In this document: piece after piece, positions 50,111-63,349 of the stretch
Position numbering within the stretch: the first letter of the stretch is position 1
Layout of the letters: every line of letters starts with the position of its first letter
Assembly (NCBI GenBank): GCA_005406025.1
Contig: BGZK01000487.1
Coordinates: 124,001-188,000, forward strand
Direction of reading: 5' to 3'
From: Eumeta japonica
Taxonomy: Eukaryota; Arthropoda; Insecta; Lepidoptera; Psychidae
DNA: 64,000 nucleotides
The notes under the pieces: generated by a model
Told to the model about the DNA's origin: nothing
The model's input: the letters and a program-made list of their open reading frames with translations, nothing else
Databases searched by the model: none
Made by a program: the position numbers and the translations under genes

Positions 50111-52074
50111 TTTATATACTAAAAGTGTAGAAATGCTTAAAGAGAAAAGAGTGATCGATATAAACTTTATAATATAAATAAAAATAAACTGTGTTTTTGT
50201 GTTAGTGGAACAAAATCATTTAGGGGGTTTTATGTGTACATGTTTACTATGGTCCATAAATAAATGCATAATTGGTAAAAAATATACCATAAAATTTTCG
50301 AATGTCTAAGGACAAATATCAAAGGATGAAATTTGTTCTCCTGTTGGAATTGGCGAGTTGTTTCATTTTGTAATGGTTTTAATTTGATTATGATTACTTG
50401 TAGTTAAATTTAAAAAGAGTTATCCCCAAGTTTCTTGTACGTTCCCGTTGACTAAAATCTGCCTTGAAAACGAATGATAGTTTAATAGATGATGTATTTT
50501 AATGTAACATAAATATATTGCGATTTTAATCTTGAAATAAAATAAACACATTTCCAAAACCAAATTCAGTCGAATTAATATTACATAGGTACAATCAAAA
50601 TAATTTTGAAGTTGTATAATATTAGCGAATTAGCGCATAGTAAAAAAACAGAATAAAAAATAAATTCTCCTGCCAAATAAATCATAGATTAGAACACTGT
50701 TGTAAATAACAAAAATGTGAACTTGTTTTATTTATGGTTTTAATGAATTTTCTGATTAGAGAAGTTTTAAATATTTGTGATTTGTGGTTTATTGCTTTAT
50801 TTACATTGAAGATGACATTCTTATCATCTTTTTATAGTTATGGACGTAATGTATATTCATAACTTGTGCAGATATATTTATAGATTTTTTTTGGAATCCA
50901 TCGCTGACACATATGCGAATGACAATATCAAGAACGCATCAAAATTGTTATTACATATTCGTGTCTAAACATACGTGGCCCTCAATAAAGATGTCCTATA
51001 AGTATGTGTTGAATGTATCTCTCAGGATGCGATAGATTACGTTAGACGTGTCTATATTTTTTTTTGCCGCTTAAAATATTCTATTCTAAAAATGGCAATT
51101 TTCTTAGTAAAGCACTTTAGGTAATTAAACCTTTTTACTTTGCGATATCTACTATTTTTATGTTAGTGTGAATTTTTTCAATGTTTTCACTTGGAAGTAA
51201 TTAATGGGTCTTATTTTGTACAGAAAATTAATAAACGCCTACGAGTGAAATATCAAATAAATATTGCAAATATTAGTTCTGTTTTTCAATTTTAATATGT
51301 AAATTATAAAAAAAGATCTTAAAACGATTACGAGACACAAAGGAGGTGATATATAATTTAAATTAATAATTGTAATTGGTCTACGTATATTTATCTCTAT
51401 GTAATTTTGTTTTCTTTTTATTTTTAATATAATATATGAAGTACTGAATAGTAAGATAGAAGAGATCGTTTATTTTTTATATAGAAAATTATATTTTGAT
51501 GAGATCCAGCGTGTGATCCGGCACTGTGACAAGACGCCATGACGCAGTGCCCGGTCAAGGTGCCCATGGTGGTGACGCTTTTTTCGTAATTCACTCTTAA
51601 TATTAAATTCCGCGTTACCAAATTTCACATCAGTAAAAATTACGAAGAATATAAGACTTGAATGTAACATTTGAACCAAACGGTTTGTAACTTATGACCA
51701 TAAAGCTAGTAACTGTCAACTGTCAGCAAGGGGGCTTGTGGACAGCCAGTTCCTAGCTTCATGCTCGTGACAAATCACTTTAATCGTTCGCCAGAGAATA
51801 CGATACGATTTTCGTCACGGATGTCGTCACCGAATTGTCGACCGCGGTCGTTAACAGCCCCAATTCGCACTGGGTCAGCGTGGTGAACTGCAGCTAAGCG
51901 CTCTAGGTCTGCAATGAAGTTGGAAGAGGGTATTTTTATTTTTTATTTATTTTTTTAAATTTTTATTAAAAGCATTTATTCACTGACCGTATTACAGCTT
52001 TAACCTTATAATCTAACAAAAACACTGTTTTAAAAATAATTGAAATAAGTCTTATAGTATAATAAATATTTCAG
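50111..52074. other. Non-coding stretch with one mixed-composition segment
   Basis: Mostly AT-rich. At 51720-51940 a less AT-rich segment has a minus-strand frame of about 50 codons containing NFIADLERLAAVHHADPVRI. I do not recognise it; a retroelement scrap is the likeliest explanation. Confidence 0.35.
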
Positions 52075-52160
52075 CAGCCAGGTCATCGACATAGGCCTCC
52101 CCCAGTTTCTTCCATTTCTCTCTATCTCTAGTTGACCTTCTCTAAGGAGGTGTACGTCAA
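52075..52160 (+). repeat. LINE-derived repeat fragment
   Basis: The text ccaggtcatcgacataggcctcccccagtttcttccatttctctctatctctag closely matches a widespread lepidopteran LINE segment (ggtcatcgac.taggcctcccc.agt.cttcca). Confidence 0.6.
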
Positions 52161-52599
52161 AATAAATACGACAGTGGCCTAGCCTACAGCAAGATTATAT
52201 TCAAATGAGAAATTTCTTTAGCGGAAAAGACCGTATGTGAAATATATAGGCAACTCTGTAGCTGAAGCTAGTGCTCCCTACTACTTTATATATTAAACTA
52301 AATGAGTAGACTGTTAAATGTGGATTCACGAGTTTCGGCCAATGATAAATAATGTAGATATTCATGTACATTGTTAGAATGATTCAGAGGAAATTATTTT
52401 AATCTGGCCATGTATAAAAAGTTGTATAAAACGATTTAAATGACAAACTACTACCTGTAAAGTTATACACCAACAAATGCATTCCATGTTTATAATGTTA
52501 AAATAATGATATACGTGAACGATTCAACATGAATCTTTAATCGATATTTTAATATTCTCAAATCCAGTAAAACTCGTAAGAACATAAAATGGATACAAT

Positions 52600-52816
52600 G
52601 GAAGCTTTATATATATATATATATATATGCGAAATACCACGGACTGTCTCATCAGATCTTTGAAATTATAGGTACGAATGACTTAAAATTTGGCATAGTC
52701 ACTCTTTTCGGGCAGTAGACGCTCACTAAGAATGGAATTAACGCAAATCCTATCCAAATATAATTTTTCATTGTTTAATGTCTACGCGAGCGGAGCCGCA
52801 GGTAAAAGCTAGTCTA
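52600..52816 (+). repeat. Common lepidopteran interspersed repeat ending in gctagt
   Basis: Starts near a TA microsatellite (52610-52628), includes acttaaaatttggcatagtcactc and gtagacgctcactaagaatgga, and ends gcgagcggagccgcaggtaaaagctagt. This wording is one of the most frequent repeats in moth and butterfly genomes and is a main reason for the taxonomic call. Non-coding. Confidence 0.7.
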
Positions 52817-54234
52817 TCATATAATTCCATTACAAAAATAATATTCTAATATTTTAATTTATATGTAAATGATATTCTATGTGAATAATACACGACATTA
52901 TAAGCACAATAGAGACTTTCGTATTTTCTTTACCTGTCGACATTAAAGACATGACGCACGGTTCCCATAAATGACTTCAGTTTCGAAAATAAAATATAAT
53001 TTTGAGATTGCGCCCTTGTTGCGTCTTGGAGCGTACGTTAGTTCCATAAACTTTTTGATGGTTGGTAACATTTACTTTCAAAATTTGTGTCCATAGTTAA
53101 TTTTGAAAAAGAAAAAATCATCGTGGTCTATTGCCGCTGCCAAGAACTCCTTACGAGTCTATGCCAACTTCGGTTATGTACCTAGGTGCACCATAAAAAG
53201 GTTGCCAAGAGAAGTTATTTATGGAGGCAGGTTTTCAATCTTTTATTTTCAACAGTAAGTCTGTTTCAAATAATCAGTACGCTTATCGTTAAAACATGAG
53301 GAATTGGAAATTTTGGTGGGTAGAGAACTCGGTTATTCTCAAAAAATATAAAACATGTGAAAGTGATCTTCGGTATTCTTCATATTCTCGTCTTTACTTA
53401 TATCAGTTGTCGTTATAGAATATATTGACTTTCATAACAAAGAAGAAATATCAAATACCTCTTTTAAAGCAGAGATTTTCATTTTACATGCAAATGGGAC
53501 CGAACGGTTTAAGCTTTAAAAATGCCATTTGAATTTTTCGAAATTAATGTTACCTTTTATTTTAAACGAAAGAACCGTTTTGTCGCATACGACCTTTAAC
53601 AATAAGCAAACACGGGCTGTTTTACTATGCAGTAACGCGGTGCGCGTGGGTTGTGAGGCGCTGCGCTACATTACATTAATAGTTTATTATTGCGTCACCT
53701 TAATTATATAGTTTTTAGCATTTTTTTCTAATATGAAAACTTATTAAATATCGATTTTCATCGTTTTGTACTGCTCTGTTTCTGTTATTTAGGGTCGAAC
53801 CTCTTCACTTTTCAGCGCTAGGATAGTCTATCGATTATCGGCTCTGGTAGTTGAGCTTGCTTAAGTTTTCTTTCTATTTGGATAATGGCGGGCGTCCTTT
53901 GGCTTTCTTCTGTTCTGACAGATATAGTGCGCTTTGTACCAAGTTGTCCTCGTTTCTTCTTTTCACATACCATGCAATTTGAGGCCGTTTTCTCTAAGTT
54001 TTTCAATAATGACCGTGAATTGGTATGGTACTCCTCTTATCGGGATTTATAGTTTCAACATATTAAAAAAACTTCAATTTCTAGAGAATCTGAAGAGTAA
54101 AATAAAACTACTATGGGAGTGTTTTAAAGAATTATTCAATCTTATTCCTGTCGCTAAATTCCATCGACGTTTCTCTCACTGAAGATCATCATCATCACCA
54201 CCTTGTTGGGTGACGTCGTACTACTGTACACTTC
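52817..54234. other. AT-rich non-coding stretch
   Basis: No supported gene. The minus frame 53818-54006 (contains a MVCEKKKRG segment) has no family I can name. Confidence 0.35.
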
Positions 54235-54440
54235 ATGCACAATATTCTGCCATGTACGCTAAAACTTTTGAATGATCTATCATTGGCGATATTTGCTATT
54301 AACTATGACAAGGGGATGTTTAAGGAAAAAGTCCATTCCTTCTTAAAAAGCCGGCAATGCACTAGTGACTACTTTGAGGTGAGAGGTGCGCATCGGCGGG
54401 GGTACATAACCCACTCTGTGGTAGCTCGACTTGACTTGAC
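54235..54440 (+). repeat. LINE 3'-end fragment (copy 2)
   Basis: A plus frame reads FAINYDKGMFKEKVHSFLKS, the same C-terminal pattern as at 16390-16600. It is followed by a tail with gaggtgagaggtgcgcatcggcggggg. Truncated and non-functional. Confidence 0.6.
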
Positions 54441-55280
54441 TTTGAAATTTCCGCTTATATGTTGATTTTGCACTTTATCTCGTTGCGTCACACCTCCCGC
54501 CCATCTCAACATTTTATTTCGCTGACGTTTACTTTTTTCTGGTGGGTGTTCTTTACTGTCCAGTATTAGGAGTCGTATAACATTGCCTGACGGACTGCAA
54601 TCTTATATATTTTGCTTTATGTTTTTATGGGCACACAGGGGTTGCATAATACTTCTGTAAGTGTACGCCATTTTTGCCATAGAGCATTTACCTTACGGGT
54701 GAATCTTTGAGTCTTTGCCCATCTTGGTATTAAGTGTGGGTAAGTGTTTGAATTTATTCACTGCGTGAATAGGTGTTGTTCCAATCGAGATAGTTTGGTT
54801 CCTTGTGTTTCCGCCGAAAGGAGTTTCACATGCTCTGTTTGTAAAAGCGTATACAATTGCAAAATTCAAAATACTTTTAAGATCTGTGGTGACTCTGTCA
54901 TTAAGTACATTAGAACGAACCTGGAGACATTAGGTTTGATCCTGACCTCACGCGAATGGATTAATGACTTTCTAGCCAACACGCATTGGGTCAATGTAGG
55001 GTACTCAAGGTGATGTAAGACCCTCAATCCGAAATAAAAAGATTGTGGGAGTGTATGCCTCTGCAGTGGGACGATTGATACATTTTTTTAATGGTAGGGT
55101 TATAACTTGTATTTCAAGAATAGTAAGTAGTTATAATATAATTATATTTGAAGCATTTTTGGCTTCAATATATTGCATTTTGTCCACCGAGAGCGGCGGA
55201 CGCCACCTGCCGCAATGGTACGGAGTGTGCTGTTCCTATACTATATACATTATAATCTTTGGGGTGTGCTGAGCGTTAGA
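54441..55280. other. Non-coding stretch
   Basis: Mixed composition. A plus frame at 54744-55013 includes CSVCKSVYNCKIQ but no identified domain. A cggacgccacctgccgcaatgg patch is at 55195-55217. Confidence 0.3.
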
Positions 55281-55289
55281 GGGGTAAAG

Positions 55290-55559
55290 CGCGCGGGGGT
55301 TGAGGTCGCTCAGTCGCGAGGCAGCGGCCGACCGGTCGAGTCGTGGACGAGTTTTATTTGACGCGTGAACCCGATACGATCATAATTTCAGCGCGTGTAG
55401 TGTCGGTGTTGAGGTGCGGTGGTGCGCTCGGATCGTGCGGTGCAGTGCGTTCAGTGAACACCGGCGGCGGTGGAAGGCGCGCCGCCGGCCGAGGAGCGCG
55501 GGCGGACCGGCCTCCGCCGAGCCCGGGGCCGGGGCCCGCGCCGCCCGCCGCCGCACCAG
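55290..55559 (+). promoter_or_regulatory. CpG-rich island: probable promoter and non-coding first exon
   Basis: A sharply bounded GC/CpG-rich block in AT-rich DNA. It contains an arthropod initiator-like TTCAGTG (TCAGT at 55451) and, about 100 bases on, a consensus splice donor CACCAG|GTGCGT after 55559. Frames through it are Arg/Pro/Gly-rich compositional products without a domain. This layout fits an untranslated first exon of a plus-strand gene whose next exon lies beyond the window or in unrecognised sequence. No TATA box or downstream promoter element was seen. Confidence 0.35.
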
Positions 55560-56504
55560 GTGCGTCCCTATAGTTCGGCCTGAATCGGTTTTAAATTCAT
55601 CGACGCACCTACGTCGTGATCGATCTTGGAAAATTATAAGCTTTGGCAAATATATATTTTTCAATAATTACATACTTACTTACAAAAGTCTTGTACTTTA
55701 TCAACTAAACGGGCGAGAAAAGGTTTTCGACCCACCATCTATCGAGTATAAGTCCACATTGTCCTCTACGTCGACACCATGAGAGGGTTGGTTTATAAAT
55801 ATGGAAAATTGTTCCAAGAGTCATAACCCAAAAATTTGTAAGTAAACGGATGCTCAACTAGCATGATATTTCGGTACTAATTTTTACGGGTACTCGACGT
55901 GGATGGACATCACATCGCATCACCTTTGTTCCGTGTGGGTATTGAGACATGTTGGTAAATAATTTTATAAACATTTTCATAAAAAGGAATAGATACTTAA
56001 CCAATCCGAAAATCAAATGAGATAGAATACAGACCCTGTGTTCTCCTATTTCACCCACTTATTATAATATAAACAATTTCATAGTTCACTTTAGCCCTAA
56101 TAATCAGTGGTAGTCTGGCGGCCAGTTAGGTACTAGACAATTAACGCACCCGTGACGAGAAAAACGATCGGGCCCAGGCCTGCGTCACTGACCACAAAAA
56201 TATACGACTTTCGCACCCTACATTAAGACTACGCAACGTCCATATGGCTATGATCTAAAACATGGGTTCTGCCAAAAGTAAATAGGTACACTTCACCCAA
56301 AAATTTGACATTGCCAAGTTATACATCATCGAAAATTCTGGTTATTTACTGATGAATTAAAAAATGCAACATATTTGTATTCTTAGTATTCAGCAGTATT
56401 GTGAGCATGATGCGAGTAGCGACGCAAGTCAGGAATCAGGCATGTTTGGCACCACATGATAAGGCGACGCCGCGCACGTCCGCCAGGACACTTGGATTTT
56501 TTAG
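55560..56504. other. Non-coding stretch
   Basis: If 55290-55559 is a first exon, this is the start of its intron. No recognised feature. Confidence 0.35.
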
Positions 56505-56720
56505 TTTAAAAAAAATTATCTGCCCTACCTCATCCACCTTATTCCACTGACTTAGCACCATGAGATTTTTAACTGTTTCCCAAAAATAATAGAAAAATGA
56601 AAAGGCAAAAGATTTGAGAGCAAGGAAGATGTCTTGAATCATTTTGAAATTTATGGGATATCTGAAAAAGAGTGGTTAAAGAAAGTTTCAAGTGGCTTAT
56701 CCGTACGGAAAAGTGAACAC
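56505..56720 (+). pseudogene. Tc1/mariner transposase C-terminal remnant
   Basis: Across frames the plus strand gives PYSTDLAP (about 56525), a degraded FFLFPK-like segment, then GKRFESKEDVLNHFE (about 56598) and GISEKEWLKKF. This matches the end of mariner-type transposases (PPYSPDLaPcDffLFp.l...l.g.rFes.edv). Stops break it. It differs in wording from the other three mariners here. Confidence 0.65.
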
Positions 56721-56752
56721 ACACACACACATAGACACATAAACACACACAT
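56721..56752. repeat. CA microsatellite
   Basis: Interrupted (ca)n run, acacacacacacac and acacacac. Confidence 0.85.
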
Positions 56753-59134
56753 GTATATATAGTATAACACCATTATCTCACAGTTGTATAATTAAATTTT
56801 AAGTTAGTTTGTCTTTAGTCTCTCCACCTAATAATTCATAATTCATACATCAATGTATGGCCGGTTTTAATCTGCATCGTCGAAACCTAAATATTCTAGA
56901 TATGGCTAGACCATGACACCTCTAGACGTTGTCAGATTCTGGTGGTTTGATATCTCATGTTTGTTGATTTCACCTCAAATTAATATCGGTGTTTACTAAT
57001 TTAAACACTTTATTCACGAATTGACGATTTCTAGACTGCGTTTCATAGTGCAACTAAAAGTTTCACATTTAGTTCTGACTAGAAAATGAAAAAAAATCTC
57101 TCGTTTCACAACTTTCAAAATATATTTCTAAGAAAAATCAACAAATCTGGTCAATTACACCACCACGAAATGAATCTGAAATTTTATTTATTCATCTTTT
57201 TTTATAATAACTTTTTATACTAAAAAATTATTGAATTAAATGAATTATATTTGTTGATAAGTCGTATAAGTTGCAAATACATACGTATAAACCATAAATC
57301 ATCCAAATTTAATTATTCATTATATTTTTTTTTTTGAAATAAAAAAAACATAAGGATTTTGAGGTCAATTTTTAATAACCATTAACCATATGTCATTTTC
57401 AACAATAATCATGATGTGTAAAGACCGAATTTATATCAAGATACATCTATAAAATATTAAATACTTAACTGTTATTTAATATTTATAGCCACGGGCGATA
57501 AAACGCGCGGAATCTGATGTCTTAAAAATTTAGACATATTCCAAAAAGATAAACTCCATACGACGAATACCTAAACACTTAGCAAAAAAGGTTCATTTAA
57601 TTGTTTTTTTTTGTAAGTTTTCAGAAAAGTTTTTTTAATTTTTTTTTATTCTTCTATTTCATTTTGTAGTCCTTATAATTTTGTACATTTTGTCGCACCA
57701 TACATTTTTGTAACACCAAAACTTTTAAATATACAAAATGCTGTGCTATCGATGAAAAGATCACCAATATATGGAAACGAGTGAATAGTAGGTATTTTCA
57801 ATGACAAAAATTACTAAAGTCTGTTTGGAACATCATACAATGTCTTCTTTTGAGTGAGGTGTTAATTCGTGGAAATTCATGTGAAACGCTTTCATACTGC
57901 ATGACAATGTTTCATATGAAGAGGTTGGGTCCGCATGTGTCGGTTGTTTTTAACACTCCTTACGTCCTGGTGGATGTGATTGCCTGCATTTTCCTGAGGA
58001 TGTGCCTGGTTGGCATGAAACATACATAGACAATTAACATTACAACGATTAGCGGACTAAAATAATTAAAAAAATGGCACTTATTCGATATCTGTTAATC
58101 CTCTCGAATCAATATTCTGTTTTTTGGATAGGGGTTCGTAGTGGAAGAACAGATTTGAGGGTCAGCGGTAGGTTGCATGTTGCATGTTAATGCATGTTGC
58201 AGGCAAACGTCATAGAATGTCGTTTAATCTCTTTTTATTTTGTGTGAGTTATATTCTGTTGATTATAGTGGCGCTTTTGAAATAATTTTTAACTTCAAAA
58301 GTTTATAGGTTTTGATAAGAGAGACGATGAAAAGTCATTGTTGTAAATTCTAAAAAGAAAAAAGTGATTCTACTCTAGTCCAATACTGATTTCTATAAAA
58401 GACATCAGCCTTTCATTGATTTCATGATTGAAATCATTATTCAGAAATGTACTATAAAATTTGCCACTCCTATTATAATTATAATTAGAAGCGCGTGTCG
58501 TTCCATTTCTAGGGCTTCTTTCTTCTTCTGTATAGATAGAACGGTGACGCTCGGATGCGCAGATGCAGGCCCACAGTCTATTCAGCTCATTACTTCTATA
58601 TCGGTATTGTTTGATAGTGCTTGCCAAAATACCTAGTATCTGCCTGTCCTACCTACTGCCGAAATTTCATCACATTATGTTAAATCACTCATATTTCCAA
58701 GGTTAAAGAGAAGCTCTTAAGGAAGTACACACTTGGTTACGACGTTATTGTTTATCCTTTTTTGTAAGAGATTATGTCTATATTTTCAACAACTTTTTAT
58801 GTAATACAATAATATGATACGGATGAAAGTAAAAGGCTATTTAAGTGTAGACAATCGTTATTTTGTAATATCAAAAATCATTGAGTTCGACCTGTAAATT
58901 GTGGAAATTTGATAATTTTATATGTCTTTTACTTCTTAGTAGAATTTCTATATCAAATGTCAATCGATTATTGAAATATATTAAACTTATTATTATGTGT
59001 TAACAAATGTAGGATATATGTACAATAAATAAGAATATTCATTCTCTCAGAGGTTATAATAATTAAAAACTATTGATCTATTTGTCCCTAGAATATTATT
59101 AAATATTGTGCTTTAAATTAATTTGTTTTTTTTT
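56753..59134. other. AT-rich non-coding stretch
   Basis: No supported gene. The minus frame 58370-58627 and its plus-strand counterpart overlap and match nothing I know. Confidence 0.4.
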
Positions 59135-59460
59135 AGGGTTCTATACGTAGTCAACAGGAAACCTTTATAGTTTCGTCATGTCCGTCCGTATGTTTGTCCG
59201 CGGCGTAGCCCAGAGAGTCTTTAAGGGAACTAGAGATCTATAATTTGATATCGGTGTACATATTGATATCGCCGACAAATTGGTACAGTAAAATATTAAA
59301 AAATACTTCATATTGTACCTCCTTTACACATAAATTGGGGTTGAATTTTTTTCGCGTCTATCCCATGGTGTTGGATGTCGTTGGACAGGTTGTAGAAAAA
59401 TATTACGGGTGTGTGAACACCGTTTTTCGATTTAACGATCCGTTTGCGAAATAGTACGCT
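59135..59460 (+). repeat. Common insect interspersed repeat (copy 2)
   Basis: Starts agggttctatacgtagtcaac, continues ggaaacctttatagtttcgtcatgtccgtccgtatgtttgtccgcggcg. It is the same family as 12286-12430, longer here. The downstream open frame (59245-59454) is likely part of the repeat. Confidence 0.65.
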
Positions 59461-61529
59461 TTAAAATGGTAATATTTGTTAGAGTCAGGTGTCTCGCCTG
59501 CCAGCTAAATGGTTGTTTTTAAAGATTTGGAAAAATTCACTGCGGTAATATATACATATAAATAAGTTAAAATGAAAACTGTCACAGTTAAGTAGGCTTC
59601 ACAAATTAACGAATAAATTCGACCTATTTATAAAATGTACCTAGAAAAGTTTAAAAACATATATTATACTAATTCTAGTAAAAATCACTTAAATGAAGTT
59701 GTTAGTCGTAAGTCATGAACTCAACTTATATGTTCATAGTATAAAACAAAATACTCCCTTCTAAGTCCGCATAATATGACGGGCAAATACGGAACTTTAT
59801 ATTGCGTGTGGCCTGACACGCTCTTGTTGATTTTTTAATTTAATTCTCTCATTATTAAAATTGAATATTAGAGTACATTATGATCGTAAAAGTCGTGGAG
59901 CAATTAAAAAAAATATTTAAATAGTATATTATTTTTTTCTACTTTTTTGGGAGGATTGATACTATTTTGAGTGTTTTTCGATGATGCTCATGAAAAGCTA
60001 TATGCTCTTTGGCGTCTGTGCGCGGCCAAAGCGAGTTTAGATATATTACAATGTGCGATTGGGACAAACGCCCTTTTTAAACTTAGTGAATAGTAAGATT
60101 AACGATTAGCGATTGACTTATAGCTTTTTTGATAAAATATCATTTGACAATAAAATTATATCTAAATATAGAAAATATAAATATTCACTTTTAGAAATTC
60201 AGTATAACATTGCACTCGTTTTACATCAATTCGAACTTCGAATAAAAATTAGTACAGAGTCGAGTGATATTTTATTTCAAAGTATTATTAATGAGTATAA
60301 TGCTCTTACTAAAACGTTGTGACTGTGCTTCTAAAATTTATCGCTCTCTATATTTCTATTATAATGAGAATTTTCAGTATTTTAAAACACGGTTCCATAA
60401 TAGTATTGTCACTATTTTTAAATAAAATAGTACGGATATAGATAAACTGATTGCTGTACTAGATTCGTTGTCGTTAGATAAAAGCATATGGTCTCGTACG
60501 CCCAAGGGGTGCCTCTGGAAGGATATCATTATCATCTACATAGACACTTTACAAATAAGACAAAAGTATGGATAAATGTGTGGTGAAGCCGTGCTGATCC
60601 TTAGCACCTAAGTTTAATAAATTAATGGGGATTACATTTTACATGTAAGCATACTGTTTTTACCCTTAGATTTTGATATAAATTATGAAAGGAATTAGAC
60701 ATTATTTATACATAATGAATAAGAAGTAACACGGATTTTTATCAATACTAGTAATATACCTATTTCTCTTCTGTACATCCAATATTGTATCATATTAGGA
60801 ATTGGAATAAAGCATGTATTATAGAATCAACAAAAAAAAAAATTGATTTTACAGCACTCGCTCAAGTTTACGACCTTTAAGGTCATAAGCTTCAAGGAAA
60901 AAGTGCACTAAGTATGCTTACAATGCAATTGCTATATGCCAATTGGTTCTTGCTTCATACATTTTTTACCTCTTTCATGCACCGATCACTGCAGAAAACA
61001 AGCGGTGTATCTTATTCTCTGCATGCAGACATGCGATATCATTATTCAGTAGCAGCTCGACATTTATGGGATGCAAATAAATTTTATTTCCCGCACAAAA
61101 AGGTTATCAAAAGCCCAAGTCTAACTTCAGCAAATAAATTTTTAAAACTCTATACATTGACTTCTTGTCTATTTCACCAAATTTTTTCGTTGCTATAATA
61201 ATCTGCTATCACAATTTAGTTGAATATGTGGGTGCACCCAATATTATTTTTTCGTCGTTACATTCTTAAATGACTGAAAATAATATCCTCATCGCTTGAA
61301 TCACTAGATGTTTATTATTAAATCACTGGATTTTGTATGTGTACGTGTGTGTAGTACGTGCGCCTTTTCCTAGACTCAATAAAGAAATTTGTTATCCTAG
61401 TGTACTTATTTCATGACGTGCCATAGCACATGCAGCTACGACTGTGTTCTTAACAATCCATTTTTTTTTATAGCGTTTTCCAGGGGTAAACGAGTTCGTT
61501 AGACACCAGACAATTGGCAGTCATTGCTC
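59461..61529. other. AT-rich non-coding stretch
   Basis: No supported gene or repeat. Frames at 60113-60322 and 60914-61198 lack any domain. Confidence 0.4.
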
Positions 61530-61770
61530 CTCATAGACACTTCACTTACAACCCTAGAAGAGTCATCAGCACGTTGTCGGCCTCTTAGGTAGTATTAGGC
61601 TATCCAATGAAGAGGGATGGATTCCGGTGGCCCACCCAGATGGTGGTGGGCCACCGGAACTCTCACTCACTGGACGGAATAAAGTGCAAAAACTGTTACT
61701 TCACATCTATATTCTGTGGGAATGTGGTATCCCACCGGTCCAGCCGGCCTATCTTCGTGCTGCAGACAAG
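61530..61770 (+). repeat. SINE-like repeat family S, copy with internal hairpin
   Basis: Left blocks (agacacttcacttacaaccctagaagagtcatcagcacgttgtcggcctcttagg) match 1785-1880. The right block (ctgttacttcacatctatattctgtgggaatgtgg, caccggtccagccgg) matches 9900-10000. A perfect hairpin of 15-base arms lies between them at 61622-61659. Confidence 0.65.
61622..61659. repeat. Perfect hairpin, 15-base GC-rich arms, 8-base loop
   Basis: TTCCGGTGGCCCACC, cagatggt, then GGTGGGCCACCGGAA. The equivalent place in the other S copies has no second arm, so the right arm looks like a local inverted duplication. Confidence 0.92.
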
Positions 61771-62094
61771 TTGACCATAGCTCCAGTGTTCTAATAGACT
61801 TTCCCTAAATATATTCTATTGGATGATAAATATTTTTTCTTATTTGCCACATATGGATATAAAGTTTTCAAGATTTTACATAAATCTCTTCTTTCTTCCT
61901 TTATCAGATCTCATTTAAGTTATTCATTATCTTTATTTATAATTCAGTTGGCACATTCCGATGCAATTTCCAAGGAGCAAGCAGTTTGCACAACTGCATA
62001 ACTTGCGTGATTCTTGGAATTCTTCAGCTACAGATTCCTTATAGCAAAGTACTGAACCGTTTCAACCGCTATTGAAACACGTCATTCGAACACA

Positions 62095-62340
62095 CCAATC
62101 AGGCGTGCGGTCAACGACACTCGTTGCAACGTGGACGGGGACGAGCCCCGGCCGAACGGCCGCTAGTTAGTTGGACGTTCGAACTTGAAGCATGACTTGG
62201 TGTACTATCTCGTGTAACTTATATTATCGTGAATGCTCAATAAATTGCATTTTACTATCGAATTGTTATTAATGTGTTAATGGGTAACGCATTACCAGCC
62301 ACCAGGACAGGATCCAAAGCAGGAGTCGCACTAGATAGGA
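62095..62340 (+). repeat. Possible solo LTR or LTR/primer-site remnant
   Basis: A GC-rich part (acggggacgagccccggccgaacggccgc) is followed by tgctcaataaattgcattttac, a polyadenylation-like signal, and then accagccaccaggacaggatcc, loosely like the region just after an insect LTR. No second LTR, gag or pol was seen, so this stays tentative. Confidence 0.2.
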
Positions 62341-63349
62341 GTACTCAACACGATGCAATACGGTACTCAATCCAACTCACACACAAGGCCGTTACAATCC
62401 TATGGCTTATGCTTCACTCAAACAAAACTTTATAATTGTAAAACTAAATTTTTCACTACGAATAAATTATGGTAGATAAAATTGCTAAGTTCCTTGAAAG
62501 TTTAAACTCACGGGGCACTCAATAATAAAATTATCTAAAGGGGAAAAGTTAATGAACCACCTTTTCATGCGGTTCGACTTAGTCTTCATACAATCTTGAG
62601 AAAGCAACTCGCGAACTTTAGTAGACAAACAGTCAAGATTTAGTTAAGTAATAGTCCCTATGTTGAAAAGAGATCGAAAAAATTTAGGTAAAACTTAATT
62701 TTTTTCAAGAAAAAAAACAAATGTATTATTACACTTTGTTTAGGTAGTTTTTTTGGAAATTTAATAGGAATATCTGTTAAACACTGAATCCGTAAATGGG
62801 GCCCAAACTTTCGAAGGTGTTAAAACGACATCTGTTCTGTCTACCAGCTCGTTGTTCTGTTAGACATTCAATTTAGTACTTTCTTTCATTATCGTGTACG
62901 AAGATCAGAGACGAAACTTGACACGGACCGGATAAAGTCGATCGAAGTAAGGCGGGAAAAAAAAAATTATAAGAACGCGACTACAAATGTACATCGGCGT
63001 TCGCGTTAAAATAATCCGTTATGTTGAATTCCTCCCTCGTAATCCTCAATCTGTGCGGAGAGGGCTCCGCGAGGGCGGAGGGCGACGCGCTTCGCAGCGC
63101 CCCCGTCGACCGAACTTCATTAAGAGTAAAGTTTTCATTTTGTTTGCCACTCTATAACGCCAGGAAGAGATTTATATGACGTGAGTTTTATTTCACGATT
63201 CAGCTTCGCCCCCGCACCAATTGCAAATTAGCGCGAACACCATTTCGTCCTTCGGTACCTGCCTGTTTGTGTACAGCGATCTTCTAAAATATTAAAGTCA
63301 AAATTTTGTAATTGTGGTGCAGTTAACTACGTTCATAAAAAAAAAAATT
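62341..63349. other. Non-coding stretch with a CpG-rich block
   Basis: 63045-63130 is strongly CpG-rich (gcggagagggctccgcgagggcggagg...cgcgcttcgcagcgcccccgtcgacc) in otherwise AT-rich DNA. No gene can be drawn. It may be a regulatory island or a further non-coding exon of the putative gene starting near 55.4 kb. Confidence 0.3.

Noticed and set aside
53818..54006. Minus-strand frame with a C..C and Lys/Arg-rich stretch, considered a zinc-binding transposase tail
   Set aside because: Too short, and no ordered neighbouring motifs to support any transposase family.
55343..55782. Three overlapping Arg/Pro/Ala-rich frames on both strands
   Set aside because: They reflect GC composition of the island; no domain, and the frames are mutually exclusive.
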